Origin: Drosophila persimilis
Lineage: Eukaryota; Arthropoda; Insecta; Diptera; Drosophilidae
DNA: 64,000 bases
Reading direction: 5' to 3'
Assembly: GCF_003286085.1 (NCBI RefSeq)
Contig: NW_020825340.1
Coordinates: 1,798,001 to 1,862,000, forward strand
The position numbers and the translations under genes are program-made. The notes beneath the pieces are model-generated. The model ran no database searches. It worked only from the letters and a program-made list of their open reading frames with translations, and was not told where the DNA came from. Positions 43,573-56,100 of the stretch are shown piece by piece; the stretch's first letter is position 1, and each line of letters opens with the position of its first letter.

Positions 43573-44597
43573 CTATTCAATCATATTGAATAGTAGACAA
43601 GAGAATATCATGCCAAAAATCTACGAAAAACGAACGGAAAATAACGTTAACAAAGGCAGAAAGGCAGGGGGAAGGGGGGGTCATTGACTCACCATAAGAA
43701 TAGCCACCGCTATGGAGGTGCCACCAATGACCGCTGCATGATCACGAATGAAATTGGTCGTCACATAGAGGCAGCCCTGATTGTACAGGTTCGTGATTGT
43801 TGGGAAGATGGTGCACTCCTTGCGCTGTCCGCCGAACAGCTCCTGGCAGCAGGACTCGGGCACGGGCCCATACCGATTCCAGTCGTGCCACGTGTCCACG
43901 CCGCAGCACTGCAGCCGCTCCTGGGTGAGGTCCCAGGCCTGGGTAATCTCACGTCGACTGCCATACAGAGCCATGGTGGAGCGCATTTCCTGCAAACGGA
44001 AAACGCTGTTACATGCGACTGCACATGATCGATGGATCGATCTGCCTTACCTGCCGCATGGTCTGCTGCACCCGTTCGCGGAACACATAGCCCAAGACGC
44101 CGCCAATTAGCATAGTGACGAAAACCAGAGCCACGATTATGAAATACTGAAAATGTAACGCGAGATGTTTCAATTGGATGCTAAATGTACGTTGCTTCAC
44201 AGTACAGCAGGGCAAGCCAAGGGATGTCCCTTAATAAGGTACTGAATACCTCGTATGTATTCAAAGACATTACTCACCGTTAGGAGCAAGCATTTGACCT
44301 CTTTGCCGGCGCCTACACAGCCCAAGAACGAGACCAGACAAATGATGACCGATGTAACCAGCAGGACGTAGACGGCTCCGGAAAACAGATTCGTGCCCAG
44401 GAGCTCATTGACAAAACTCCGATCCACCAGTGTCCACAGCGTCAGGCAGAAGACAATGGCGCCACCCACCTAAGGATAGGATATTACTACTGATCGGAGG
44501 AGACTCAGAGGATACTTACGAATATGACAAAATTGGCTATGAAAAGACTGTACTTGACGAACTGCCCGCAGCAGTCCATGCGCGAACTGAAGCCCAT
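43573..44597 (-). CDS. Tsp74F: Tetraspanin Tsp74F
   Basis: Exons 44597..44520, 44469..44278, 44146..44051, 43989..43693 and 43620..43573 give 236 residues, the expected length. Start MGFSSRMDCCG lies shortly after a CAG acceptor, so at least one 5' untranslated exon lies upstream. Four membrane segments: FVKYSLFIANFVIF onward, GAVYVLLVTSVIICLVSFLG, YFIIVALVFVTMLIGGVLGY, and GTSIAVAILMIFGMIFSCLL. The large extracellular loop contains the defining CCG (LQCCGVDTWHDW) and the further cysteines in PESCCQ, RKEC and NQGC. The last exon encodes only 15 residues of the fourth segment and tail (ending FNMIE). The protein organises membrane microdomains with integrins or other partners; its fly partners cannot be read from here. 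Confidence 0.95.
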
Positions 44598-45550
44598 GTC
44601 GTCGTCCTGTGGAGGTTAGAGAGGTAAAGCTATAAATTCTATCCAGAAGAACGGCTGCAGATGGGTTTACGTTTGTCTTAAGGCGATTGATCCGATGAAG
44701 AATGGATGATGATGCAAATGAATTGGAATGTAGGGATATGCGGATCTAGATGGCGTGGCGGCTCTAAATGGTAGAAGGATATACGGATAACAGATATTTG
44801 TGTTATATTACATTGGATTAATGATGGCCATTCTTAGTATCGAACTAACAGTAACTATCGTACCGCCTGTCTCTGGTCTATGTCTCATCTCCCAGTAAAA
44901 CGAGCGGCGCATGCGCAGCACCAGCTGCGATCTCCGGCTCCGGCAGTGTCTTGTCCGAGGCAGAGACGCGACCGAAGTACACTTAACCATGACCCACATT
45001 CGGAGTCGGCGCGTCGACGAAACCAACGCAATGCGCTAGACAACCGTTCATTATGGCGGCTGTGTTGTTGTTAACGTTTTGTGGGCTTTGTCAGTTATGG
45101 CTTTCGGAGAGCCGCCACTTGGTTGGTTACAGAGCCACCGCAGTGGCAGTGGCTCGCTTCAGAGGTTTGCTTCGGAGGCGATTCCATGACGAATACCCCC
45201 CGGCAATTAGCCCCGAGACAAGGCTCCAAAATTAATCAAAGTAATCCCCTGTCGCAGCCCAAAATGGCTGCTTGGCTGGCTAATTAGAGTAGCTTATTTA
45301 CGATTTACGAGTGCCTCCCCAAAAGCCTCGCGTGGGATAGCATCTCTGAATCATGTTCTAAATGCAAATTAAAAGTACAAATAATTGCAGGCCACTCTGA
45401 GCGATCAGTCTCCACCCCATTACTATCCAGCAAACGACATCTCATTTCGAAAACCCAAGTAAGCCTCACACTAGAGTTCGTCAGGTAATTGCGGGGTTAT
45501 TAAAAAAATGTTCTCACACTGTCTGAATATTCTCAGCAAGTGCGAGTGCG

Positions 45551-45590
45551 AGTTTGAGTACGAGTACGAGTACGAGTACGAGTACTCGTA
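45551..45590. repeat. GAGTAC tandem repeat
   Basis: About four perfect GAGTAC copies preceded by degenerate GAGTGC units. Confidence 0.8.
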
Positions 45591-46710
45591 TTTGTTATTA
45601 GTCGCTATCATCGTGGAGAGAATCGTGCCTGGGATGACAGGCGAGTCATCTGAAAGTCGCCATTAATGATGGGGCGTTGTATGGTAGTATCTCCTGCTTA
45701 TAAACAAAAAACCAATTAGGTTTATGGTAATTGTCCAGTTCTACGTGCTACACATCATAATAGAACACTTACCAACGGAAAATGTTTGAAGGAGGGGAAT
45801 TATTCTACAATGTAGCTAGTGATAATTATGAGGAGATGGTCAAGGAAAAGACCATCTCCACTTGGGTTATTCTGAGGCAGAATAGATACCGTTGAGGCCT
45901 GGTACTGGGAATAATAAGGGGTCTCGATGGATCTATAATCGAAGAAGTGTAGAGCTTCTTCGCTTGCCCTTTCAGGACTATTTCTAGGCTGTACTGTCCC
46001 CAACTTTCGCTGTTTTTATTTACACACACATGAAAACATCAGAGCACTATAGTTTGTACTTACTTTGTTGCCTTCCCGTAGCACAAACGAAGTTTTCGTT
46101 AGGTAACCAATTTTGGCGGTTTTCCTTTTACAGGTTTTGCCTATGTAAATTGCCTCTTAATTGTTTGGCTCGAGGCGGGACAGAAAGCCCAGCCGAAAGA
46201 CAGTTAAAAACAAACTATTTTCGGTTGCACTTGACTGCACAGAAAGTCTTAGGACTGGTCTCTGAGCTACAAAAGATCAAGAAATAGGAATGGAAATGGA
46301 AATGGAAATAAGCTTTAAATATTATTCTCTAAACTATTGCAAAAGTTTTTGTTGCTGTTTTTGGGGGGCTTTGGTTTCAAGGGTATGCCGAATTCGTGAG
46401 GCCATTGTTGGTTTTACTTTCTACATTTTTTCATAGTTTTGTTTGCGATTCGTGTGCTATAGTTTCATAACAATTTTATCGATAGCTGCTAAAATGTACA
46501 TATGTGTTTTTTTTTCGCGTGTCTCAATATTTGTTTATTAACTATTCGGTGTTTTATTTGGATGTCGACGGCTGCAGCTCCACAGCTTTACAGCAAGAAA
46601 GATTATTGTTAATGTTTTTCATACAATGTATTGACTATTTTATTAAACTTTTTCCATACAGGTTTCTTGCATTCGCTGCGAGGCTCAGTTGATAATTGCT
46701 ATTGAGTTTT

Positions 46711-46765
46711 TATGCGATTGTTGTTGTTGTTGTTGTTGTGGTTGTGGTTGTTGTTGTTGTTGTTT
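46711..46765. repeat. TTG microsatellite
   Basis: TTGTTG run with two GTGGTT interruptions. Frames through it on either strand are repeat-encoded and not genes. Confidence 0.85.
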
Positions 46766-46989
46766 CTGGTGGTATTGTCAATTGCAGTTCTCCCATGGCA
46801 AACGGCTTTTTTTCTCGTTTCGCTTTCGACTTTGCTTTTCGAGTTACGTCACAGTCACAGTCCCGGATCGGATCGGAATGGGATCGGAATCGGAATCGAA
46901 ATCGGAGCAATATCCTTTTCCTACACACAGTGGGTGGAGGATCACGGTCCTCGGGACGGCACGGAACACTTTTCCAACGCTTAACTCAC

Positions 46990-47160
46990 TTTTAAGTTGA
47001 TTTATTTTTGTATATTTCCAGTGGATAGCGAAGCTGGGAACTGGGCTATATGGGGGACGGTGCCAGAGACGGAGACGGAGACAGAGACGGAGACGGACAG
47101 AGATGTGGGGACGAGCTCGACTCCACCGCACGAGCGTTCGCTTGAAACTGGTTGTGGGAA
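46990..47160 (-). other. Candidate 5' untranslated exon (Tsp74F?)
   Basis: On the minus strand a GC-balanced, CTCCGTCTC-rich leader ends in AACTTAAAA|GTGAGT, a good donor at 46989. It lies about 2.4 kb upstream of the Tsp74F coding start, which itself follows an acceptor. No ATG-initiated long frame. The link to Tsp74F is inference. Confidence 0.3.
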
Positions 47161-47741
47161 CAGTTGGGGCGATCGGTTTTTTATTAGTTTCGCTCACAAA
47201 GAGTTTCGTTGTTGGGGCCGTCGTCTCGGCTTGTCTCCGGGTATTACAACAATGCGATCCGAGCTGACGATTTTCGGGGGCTTTGCATTGCAGGTGCCCA
47301 ACCGAGAGGCGTGAGAGAGGCAAAAGCAGAAACACTGATAGGGAGGGAGAGAGGGAGTGAGGGAGTGAGGGAGAGCTTACAAACCGCAAATACTTCGGCT
47401 GCGGATCGGCTTGCCCCCCCCGCTCTCCTTCGGTACCCGCACAGCTCTACTCTTTGTTCCGTTTGCTTGTTGGGGGGGGTGGGGGACATTTGCAAAAAAA
47501 ATGTGATATTAATATTCGCTGTACAAAGGAATGTCTCGGGACTCCGGGATATATCGGTGGCACAGCATTTTCCTCTATGGATTGTATTTTGTAATTCCTG
47601 CCGTCGGAGTTCAACCTTCGGCAATTAGCAGCTTAATTCTGTTGTTAGCCAAACAAATTGGTTTTCCAAACAGTTTGGCGTCGAGTGAAGTAATTTTGTA
47701 AAGCTAAGGTCAAAGTTGGCTGCCGATAAGCAAATAAGTAT

Positions 47742-47758
47742 CCCCCCCCCCCCCCCCC
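47742..47758. repeat. Poly-C tract
   Basis: Seventeen consecutive C. Assembly length at such a run is unreliable. Confidence 0.85.
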
Positions 47759-50238
47759 GATCCGAGGGCGAGGCTGAAACGGCTGAAAAGGCTGAAAAGT
47801 GCTCAATTTATTTCGGTTTTCTCTGGCAAATTGTTGGGTTGTTTAGCACTTTTATGGCTGTGTTAACACTAACTCAGGCTCCCCCACGCTCTCACCAACC
47901 GTCAGACAACTGGCATGACAAAAAAAATACTCGTAGATATAAATAATACAACAACAACAACAACAAATAATGAAAAATGAAAAACAATTACACTGGCTGT
48001 TGATTTTGCATCTTGTACACTCGCTGTGGGAACCTTTTGCGTTTTATAGAGGCTATAAAATCAATTTCCCCATATGCAAGCCCCTCGAAACCATACAAAA
48101 TATTTCACAAAAATATCATATCGCTCTCCCCTCCCCCCGTTCTCCGTTGGACTGGGGCTGCGACTAGATCAAGTGCTCAAGGCGCCATGAATTCTTAATA
48201 TCATTTTAAGCAAGTCAATTTAGTGATTAATGTACGCTAGAGGGGGGGATGGGGTGGGGGGGCCTGTGGAAAGCCTCGTTGAGCTCGCCGAAGGTGACAG
48301 GCGTCAAAGGCGTTAAATTGTAGCACTTAAAATGATTATTCTAGAACAACCGAAAATTTGTGGATGATTCTCTAGTGGTTTTTCGAATTAAACAGGGACA
48401 CAGCAAATATAATTTAATCATTATTTCATTCAGGTATGGTTAGGGTTTAATTGGTTACACTCACATTCCAGCCATTCAATGATCTTGATCTTATCATTAA
48501 CATATTCCATTAGGATGCTAATGAGAGACAGATCGCTGGAAAACATCTTGCCAATAAGTATGTGTAATTCTCAACAGCTGCAGGTAAAAGTTTTGCTGGG
48601 AATACACAGATTATAGTTTAAGAAAATGCATTATTTGACCAGGGATCAGTGCTGCATCTCTTACGATAGATGTACGATCCATTTTCAGATGTCATTGGAT
48701 GTCTCGTAAGCTCGAATCCAAATCGGTTTTCGGGCGACAGCCTTCGAGTGTCCGTGATTTTGGTGGACAACCGCAAAACGCAACCGACTCTCAGATCTGA
48801 AGCCAGCCAAAGCCCTCTAATTGTTCTCATGTACTACCCGTGTCCGTGTGTACAAATTGTACGTTTTCCAAGTGCACTTTGCGGCCTCGGCCCGGGGTCT
48901 CTTTAATGGCTAATCAGTGGCCAAGTCGAACAATTGTTTTACCTATTTGCCGCCGTTTGGGGCATTCCACTCCTCCCATCCCATGCCATCCCATATTTAC
49001 GTGTATTTTGGGTAAACAAGAAGCCGAAAAATAAATTTGACTTTAGTCATGTGGCTGCTAATTGCTGCGTGTCGGTGTCGGTGTCGGTGTCAGCTCCATC
49101 GATTGTACGTGGCGATGTGTCAGGCAGCAGCTCAAAATTCTCTCTACAGATATATAGATCTCGATCCAGGTATTTCCGCCACTGGATCGAATCCACGCCA
49201 TGGCCGGTGAGTCGGTGGGCGCGCACGCTCCGCTCTCGTGGAAGCGTTGGACCAGTCGTCGTGGATCGCAGTTAAATGGTGCGAAAAAATGTCCAGCAAG
49301 GGCATTACTTTTCTTGGCTTTTGATGCAATTAAGTCCTGACGGGTGCCAATCGATTGGCAGGACTCTCCCGATCACGAAATGATGTGCCAGGTCCAGATT
49401 GGCCGCCGGAACAACAGAAAACAGTTTTTCAATAATTTGTACAGCCAAAAGTTGGGGGGTTACAGGGCCAGATAGGCGAAAGACATACTTTCCCAAGATC
49501 GTAAGGATCCACACTGTCGATCAGCATAAAATTCACGATTTAATGATAATTCTTTATTCTTCTGCTGCCAATCGATTTGCAGAACTTTCCCGATCACGAA
49601 CAGACATGCCACGCCCACATTATTTGGGGGGCACAATTAAATAAACCCCCAGCGACACTTAATAAATGTCCTATCAGCCCAAAAGTATGCCACAATTCAG
49701 CACGATTATTTCCCCTAATCGATAGTTACTTATCTGTTATCGATCGCATCCATGTGGGCGCGAAGTTCAAATGTGTGCCCAATTTTCCTGCGACGGCTTA
49801 TCCTTTCAGAGACAAGGCCTCCCCTTGGGAGGAACAAAACAAAAGACATGCGTGTAAATGATAACAATTCTCAGTTCTCATATTTTATGTACAATTTACA
49901 TATCCTTACGATCTAGTTGTGTGTTTATTTTGGTACAAATTGCATTGCAAAATCAATAAATAAATTGATCGTGTCTTCGGTTGCCCTGACTTTAAGTACA
50001 AAATCTGTTATTGTATCCGGCGTTTGGGTTAATTGTTGTTGATGTTGTTGTAAACTCTTTGAGGAGGCACTTACGCGAACTTACGACTAATCCGGTTGAT
50101 TGTAGACGGCAACTTTAGTTTGCATTCAGTTTTAAAATATTACTTAGCGGCTAGGAAAGGGTTTTGGTGCTACGATTCACAAGCTATCACTTGGACATAT
50201 CACAAAACGCGTGCTGCTCCCCGCTCTGCTCACCCCCC

Positions 50239-52720
50239 TCACGCAGTTCGACAGGCATTGGCATACTCGACGCAATCGTGCAGGGTGGGAAAAATCTCGA
50301 AGGGGCCCTCGCTGAGGGCCATGCTGTGCACCAGAGTGTCGTATACCCGATCCACGGGGCTGGCGAGCAGGAGACGAGCACCGCGCACCTTCAACTCCTT
50401 GCTCAGGTCGCTGAGCGTGCGGCAGCCGGCCACGTCTATGTGGCCCAGCATGGAGAAGTCCAGAATGAGGATCTTGAACATGCTCGAGGCCTCCACGAGC
50501 TGGCCATTGTTGGCCTTGCCCCCGTTTTGCGACACCGGCGAGTAGCTGGCCTTGCTGCCTCCTCCCTTGCTGGGACTCGGGCTGCTGAGCGGCATCTTGT
50601 CCAGGCCGACCGCCTCGTACAGCGACCGACGGAAGAACAGACTGGTGGCAAAGTTGAGGGATCCGCTGTAGCGGTAGATCCGCGTCTCAGGCACCTGCAT
50701 GGCGTTGCGGTGCTGGTTGAGGTCCATGTAGATACCGGGCGCCTCGGGCATGTAGCCCAGCAGACAGGAGTACGGCTTCAGGCCCTTGATGTACAGCGCC
50801 AGCAGGGAGATGCAGATGCCGATCAGCAGACTGTAAAAAGCAAAGCCCGCAATGTTAAGAAGGGTCTATGTGAAGAGTCTATCCGTGATGGAGTGACCTA
50901 CCCAATGTCTATGTCGATGAGCACCACGCAGAGGAAGGTGGATATCCAGGTGAACATCTCCAGCTTGCCCTGCTTGGAGAACTTCTTCAGCTCCCTGGCC
51001 TGCATAAACATCGGCTTCAGGGCCACGATGATGACACCAGCCAGAACGCACTGGCGGGAGGGGGAAAGACAGACCACATTCGGTTAAACATCCTCAAGTG
51101 GAGATTGAAGAACATATGGCTTACCCTTGGCAGATCGCTGAAGAAGGGCCCGATCCACATGAGGGTGACCACCACCAGGGAGGCGGATATCAGGGAAGCT
51201 ATCTGCGAGACGCCGCCCGTCTGGTCCTGGATGACCGATCGCGAGAGCGAACAGGCCATGGGTATGCAGGAGAAGCAGCCGCCCACAATGTTGCCAATGC
51301 CCATGGCGAAGAGCTCCTGGTTGGCCCGCACCTCGTAGCCGTGCTTCCGGGCGAATGTGAGGCCCATGGACATGATGATCGAGTAGGTGACGACGGCAAT
51401 GGCAATCGAGTCGAGGGCCACCTTCGGCACCAGGTCGAGCCGGGGCAGAACGGGCTCCGGCAAGCCGCTGGGTATCACTCCCACCAGCTGCACATTGAAC
51501 TGCGGCTGCAGATCGAAGCACTTGGAGATCAGGGTGCCGCCGATCACGGCTATCAGCTCGGCGGGCAGCGGCAGACGACAGCGCTTGCTCAGGAACGGCT
51601 TCAGGATCTCGTTGCAGACCGCCATGAAGATGATCACGGCCACGCAGAAGCCAAAGTTCACCAGGTTCGTCTGCGGCACGCTCTTGATCACGTCGATCAG
51701 CGTGTACACGATCTTGAAGGCGCCCTTGTACCGATCCACCTCGATGCCCAACACATCCTTCAGCTGCGCTGTGACCACATGACAGGCGGCTGCCGTCGTG
51801 AAGCCATTCACCAGCGGATCGCTCAGCAGGGAGGCCAGGGTGCCCAGTCTTAGGAAGGCCATCAGCAGCTAAAAGAAACGAATCAGCGAATCAGTACGTT
51901 CCCAGAAGACCCTAGAAGGGGGGTCAGAGGGCTGTGCTCACATTTACAATACCCACGGCCAGGGCCAGGGATGTGACCACCTCCAGGTTCGTGATCACAT
52001 CCGCCGGCGGCGTGAGACTCGCCGCCGTGCCGTTGGCCAGCAGCAGGGTGTCCGCTGTCGCAGTTAGATTGGCCGCAACCGGATGAGTGGAGTCGACAGT
52101 GGCGTATGTCTGCACGACCTTGAGGGTCATCATGCTGGCCACCGCAAAGGTGCCAATCGATATGTGCTTGGACGTGCCCAGCAGCAGATAGACCAGCACC
52201 GGAAACACGGCCATATACAGGCCATTGCCTGCTGATACTCCGGCCAGGATGCCGTAGGCCATGCCATGCGGGATGTTCATAATAGCCACCGTGAAGCCGG
52301 CGATGACGTCGCCGGCCAGGTCCCGTCGTGGCGAGTACTTGGGCAGCCACTGCAGGATGGGTATCACGCCCGTGAAGAGCGCAAAGAAGCTCCAGCTCTG
52401 CCAGCAGCTGCGCAGCGACGAGGGTATGCTCTTGTCGCGGGCCGCATAGCCCGTCTCCTTGATGACCACCTCGTGGGTGAGCACATCCCGATGGATGCTG
52501 TACTTTGGCTGGATTTTTGGTTTACTTTGTGTGCTCCCATTGCCACTGCCGCTGCCGCTGCCACCGCTACCTCCGTTTCCGCTTCCATTTCCACTTCCGT
52601 TTCCATTTGTGTTGTTGTTGTTCAGGGGCTTGGTTCTGCAAAGATCAGGAATGTTTAGTGCTCGGTTATCTAGGCTCTGTTTGCCCTTACTCACTCTTGG
52701 CTCTCTGTATCAGTCGGCAT
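50239..52720 (-). CDS. Prestin: Prestin / SLC26 anion transporter
   Basis: Exons 52720..52695, 52635..51942, 51868..51125, 51050..50902 and 50830..50239 give 734 residues from the only ATG in the first exon (MPTDTESQE). SulP/SLC26 exchanger of anions such as chloride, bicarbonate, sulfate or oxalate; the insect member is related to the mammalian motor protein prestin. Seen: an Asn/Gly/Ser low-complexity N-terminal stretch, the sulfate-transporter signature region (GDVIAGFTVAIMNIPHGMAY, AGVSAGNGLYMAVFPVLVY), about 12-14 membrane segments, and a C-terminal STAS domain from about ETRIYRYSGSLNFA with an insert (SPSPSKGGGSK) and the core FKILILDFSMLGHIDVAG. The first coding exon continues open for 127 codons upstream of this ATG, so a longer isoform may exist. 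Confidence 0.93.
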
Positions 52721-53101
52721 GATGGCTGCTGTATCTTCTGCTACTTCTTGGACGTCTCTCTGTTTGCCACCGCCGCCGCCACGTGCCACATTGGTGTCTG
52801 TGAAGGGATGGATGCGTAGATCTCGCTGAAATTGCGACTGTCTCAGGTGGAATACGGCGTCACAGTGGGTCTCTTCCTCTGAGTCTTCTGGGTCCTCCGA
52901 GTCGGCTCCAGTTGGTGGGATTCTCCTCTTAGATATGGGTAGTAACAATGTGCCAATGTCTTCGCTGTTGATGCTCGTATATTGGCTGGGATTATCCTCG
53001 TGGTTTGGTGGGGGTCGACGGCGTCTTTGCTGGCGATCGTGCAAGTCTTTTAAACGCTTCCAGGCCTCTCTGCCCGTTGCTTTTATATGATTTTTGGGTT
53101 T
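52695..53101 (-). CDS. Prestin: Possible N-terminal extension exon of Prestin
   Basis: The minus-strand frame of the first Prestin exon is open from a TTTTTAG acceptor (exon begins at 53101) to the donor at 52694. It encodes an Arg/Lys-rich stretch (REAWKRLKDLHDRQQRRR) and then SQYTSINSEDIGTLLLP, SEDPEDSEEE and VFHLRQSQFQRDLR. Composition and length (about 127 codons, no stop) suggest real coding, but there is no ATG until MPTDTESQE at its end. A further upstream exon with an ATG in phase 0 would be needed; I could not place one. Confidence 0.5.
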
Positions 53102-56070
53102 CTAAAAAGAAAAAAATCCAATCTACATTCAATCCAATCATTCGCAAGAACTTTCAATGGATCGCCCAGCAATCAAAGTAAATCATGAGATAGTACTAGA
53201 ACTATTTCACTGGCCAAAGCACTCCTTTTCCAGTTAGATAACCGCCACGAACCAGCAATTAGCATCACCTTCAATGGTCCGGTTACGGGTTCGGGTACGG
53301 TACGGAACTGGGGGGTTGTTGAGCTTATCACAGACGGAAAGCAACTGAAACATCGATCACACATCAGAGCGGACCGATCTTCAAATAGAAACCATTGTTC
53401 CCACCCGAACCGATGCCCAGTTTCAGATATAATGGCCGAATGCTAATTGATGAAATCATTTGATCAACATGATGAGTCCCCACGAACAATTCTCCGCCAA
53501 TTCGCACAACGGTTATCTCTATTGTGATCGTACTCATATTCTGATTGCGCATAGTTCTATTGACGTCTGTTCTATTCTGTTCTGTTCTGTTCCTTTCTGT
53601 TCTGTTCTGTGCTGAAGATGTCCGGTCAACTCCCTAGCGAAAGCCAAATGACCGCTAAATGCTCAATAAAGTACATACATGTATGTATACGAAGTACACG
53701 ATTGTTTGCTGTGCTGTTGCCTTTGTTGGCCCAAGCCATAAGCACCTACAGTAATCGGTTAATGGTGGATTACTTTTATGGCAAATGTCTGAGTTGGCTC
53801 ATACACTTTACAGTTGAAAATGGTTTATAATCAGCAAATAGCTAAAGGCTGGTTAAGGAAACAGCCAAACCCATGGCATGGAATGGCTCTTGTTTATGAA
53901 TCGAATGGATTCTTGGACAAAAGGCATTGGAAAGCCATGTATAAACCCCTGAAATTCCCTTTACCCACTGACACAGTTTTCGACAAAATATATCCCAAGA
54001 AAAGCAAGTCCCAAGTCGAGAGCTTTTGAGCTCCCAAAACCCGTTGGGGGGGGGACTCGACCGCAATGTCAAGTTCAGCGCTTTCAAATACAATATATAT
54101 ATAAACCAAACTACTTGGAGAACAGAGAATCAATCGCCAGATCATGGCGGATTTTATGGCAAGTCGTTGACATTGCAAGTGCCGCAAATTTACAATTCAA
54201 ATGAGGGTTGGCTTTGAATGAAACGATGGCCGTTGAGTGGGAAAAACTACATTCCCCCAAAGGATCCACTCAGGAGCTTTGAGGGGGAAATGGATAAGCC
54301 TGGAATTTAGAGAGTACAAATGCCATCAGTGCCCCTCTAACTCTCTCTCTCTCTCTCTCTGTCCCTGTCTCGCTTTTAGAACTTGACGACAAATACTAAA
54401 TCCATAAAATATACGTGCATACTAACACGATTACGGGTACTATGTACAGGTGTGTGTATGTATAGAGGCAACACCTTGAAGCCGGCTTAATTGGGATGCC
54501 CCTGGTGGACGGACCGCCATTAGTTCTGCCAGCGAACCGGTTCGATTGTTAAAATAAATTGCAAAAAACGGGATCGGGCCTTAGCCGCCTATGGAACGGC
54601 CCTCACATGACCAGGCGGCGGAGCAGGGAGGGATGGCTGGATAAAGCGTTTCACTATTGTCAGACAGCTGTCGGGGTGTTTTTTTCTTTTTCGGCTGCTT
54701 ATCAAAATTGTCGTCCGCTTATCAGCGCGGGGCACAAACATTTCCATCGCCGCTGATTAATCAATGTTTTTGGCCTCCGCAACAGAGGCAAAACCCGCAA
54801 GAGATCCGATTGAGAGGGATTCCAGCCAGAAACCATCAGAGCCTGGAGATCACGTGGCTCATCCTTACTTGTCCACTGGGGAGGGGCAACCCGCAACCCA
54901 AAAACGGGTGTCGAATGATTGAGTGGGCGGCCCTTGTCCTTATCAGGTCTCGAGTGGCCTTCACATGGCTGCACTAAGCCGCACCGCACCGCACCGCACA
55001 CCGTTCCCGGCCGTTCAGGCGTGGAAAATTGATATCACATTAGTGATTACGTAAGCCCAATCACGTCATAGACAGATAGACACCAGACAAAGTCGCAACG
55101 CAAGTGGCGGAGGGGGTTTTCAGGTGGTACACGCACTTCAATCATGTTGATTGAGTCTCTCTCTCTCTCGCTCTCTCTCTCTCGATGGGAGTTGGAAACA
55201 CGCGTCTGTTCTGCCCAATGGAATAAAGAAAACTAATTATGGAGCTGGGGCCTTTATTTGTGTGATCTCTGGGGCTCTTATTCCGTATTTATTTTTCAGT
55301 GGATGCTGCAGGTTGATCTGATAAACGCTGATGGACATAAGAGACCGTAGAGCGGAGCGGAGTGGAGGGGAATGGAGGGGAGTCAAATATTTGCCCACCT
55401 CTTGGCTGGTTATTTATGGGGGCACGCGAGCTTTTTATGTGTACGTACTACTTGGCCAAATAAAATAAAATAATATAATAAGAAAAGTCAAACAGATAGT
55501 GTAGACCAAACAAGAGCCGTGTTTGGGTTTGATTAGGGATGCGTTGTCTTCTAAATGCGGTTCTGACTCAGTTTCTACTCAAAGCGGGCTGGCAATGAGT
55601 CAGGTTTGATCAACATAGCCGTAACGCTTTGCATAGTTCAAGCAGTAGCTGAAGCGATAAGTTATGAACCGCTCTGGTAACACGTACATACCAGCTGGCA
55701 CACATACAGGCATACGTGTACAATATTGTAGGTATTTTATTGTATTTACTGTTCGGTCGGGGACTCGGTTTCCGATTCGGTTCAAAGTCTTATCATCTTC
55801 GATTCAGTCGTACTTTGGATTGTTTTTGCACAGTGTAGTGTTTCCGTGTCGTATCCCGTTCGGATATGGGTGCGGGGGTGGTCGGACTTTGATACTTTGT
55901 TTCATACGGATGGGGGAAGTTCTGTTGTGCCACAGTTGGCAGATTTTTTTGATAACTCTTTGTTTAGATTTCGATTGGTGGCGATGGCGGCATTTATTTA
56001 TTTTCTATAGCTTGCAGAGTGGGGGGCAGGGTATGGGTAGGGTATTTGCCACTTGCGCACGCACGCATTC

Positions 56071-56100
56071 CACACACACACACACACACACATACACACA
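56071..56100. repeat. CA microsatellite
   Basis: ACACAC run with one TAC interruption. A second CA run lies 170 bases downstream at 56271-56300. Confidence 0.85.

Larger units (their letters stand above)
44598..50238. other. Long non-coding stretch upstream of Tsp74F and downstream of Prestin
   Basis: Contains simple repeats (GAGTAC at 45551, TTG at 46711, a C-tract at 47742) and a candidate Tsp74F 5' untranslated exon near 46990-47160. The GC-rich stretch at about 44880-45060 could be another leader exon. No protein-coding gene is recognised; the Prestin 3' UTR occupies the right end. Confidence 0.45.

Noticed and set aside
46689..47000. Several overlapping frames through the TTG repeat
   Set aside because: Their residues are repeat-encoded (poly-Cys, poly-Val, poly-Thr).
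47742..47758. Poly-C tract as a functional G-quadruplex
   Set aside because: A single homopolymer run with no further G-runs nearby; more likely slippage or assembly noise.
50164..53044. Long plus-strand frames opposite Prestin
   Set aside because: Antisense shadows of GC-rich coding exons; they break at the Prestin introns.
53173..53552. Two minus-strand frames of about 62 codons upstream of Prestin
   Set aside because: Checked as possible first exons of Prestin; neither ends in a phase-0 donor that joins the exon at 53101.
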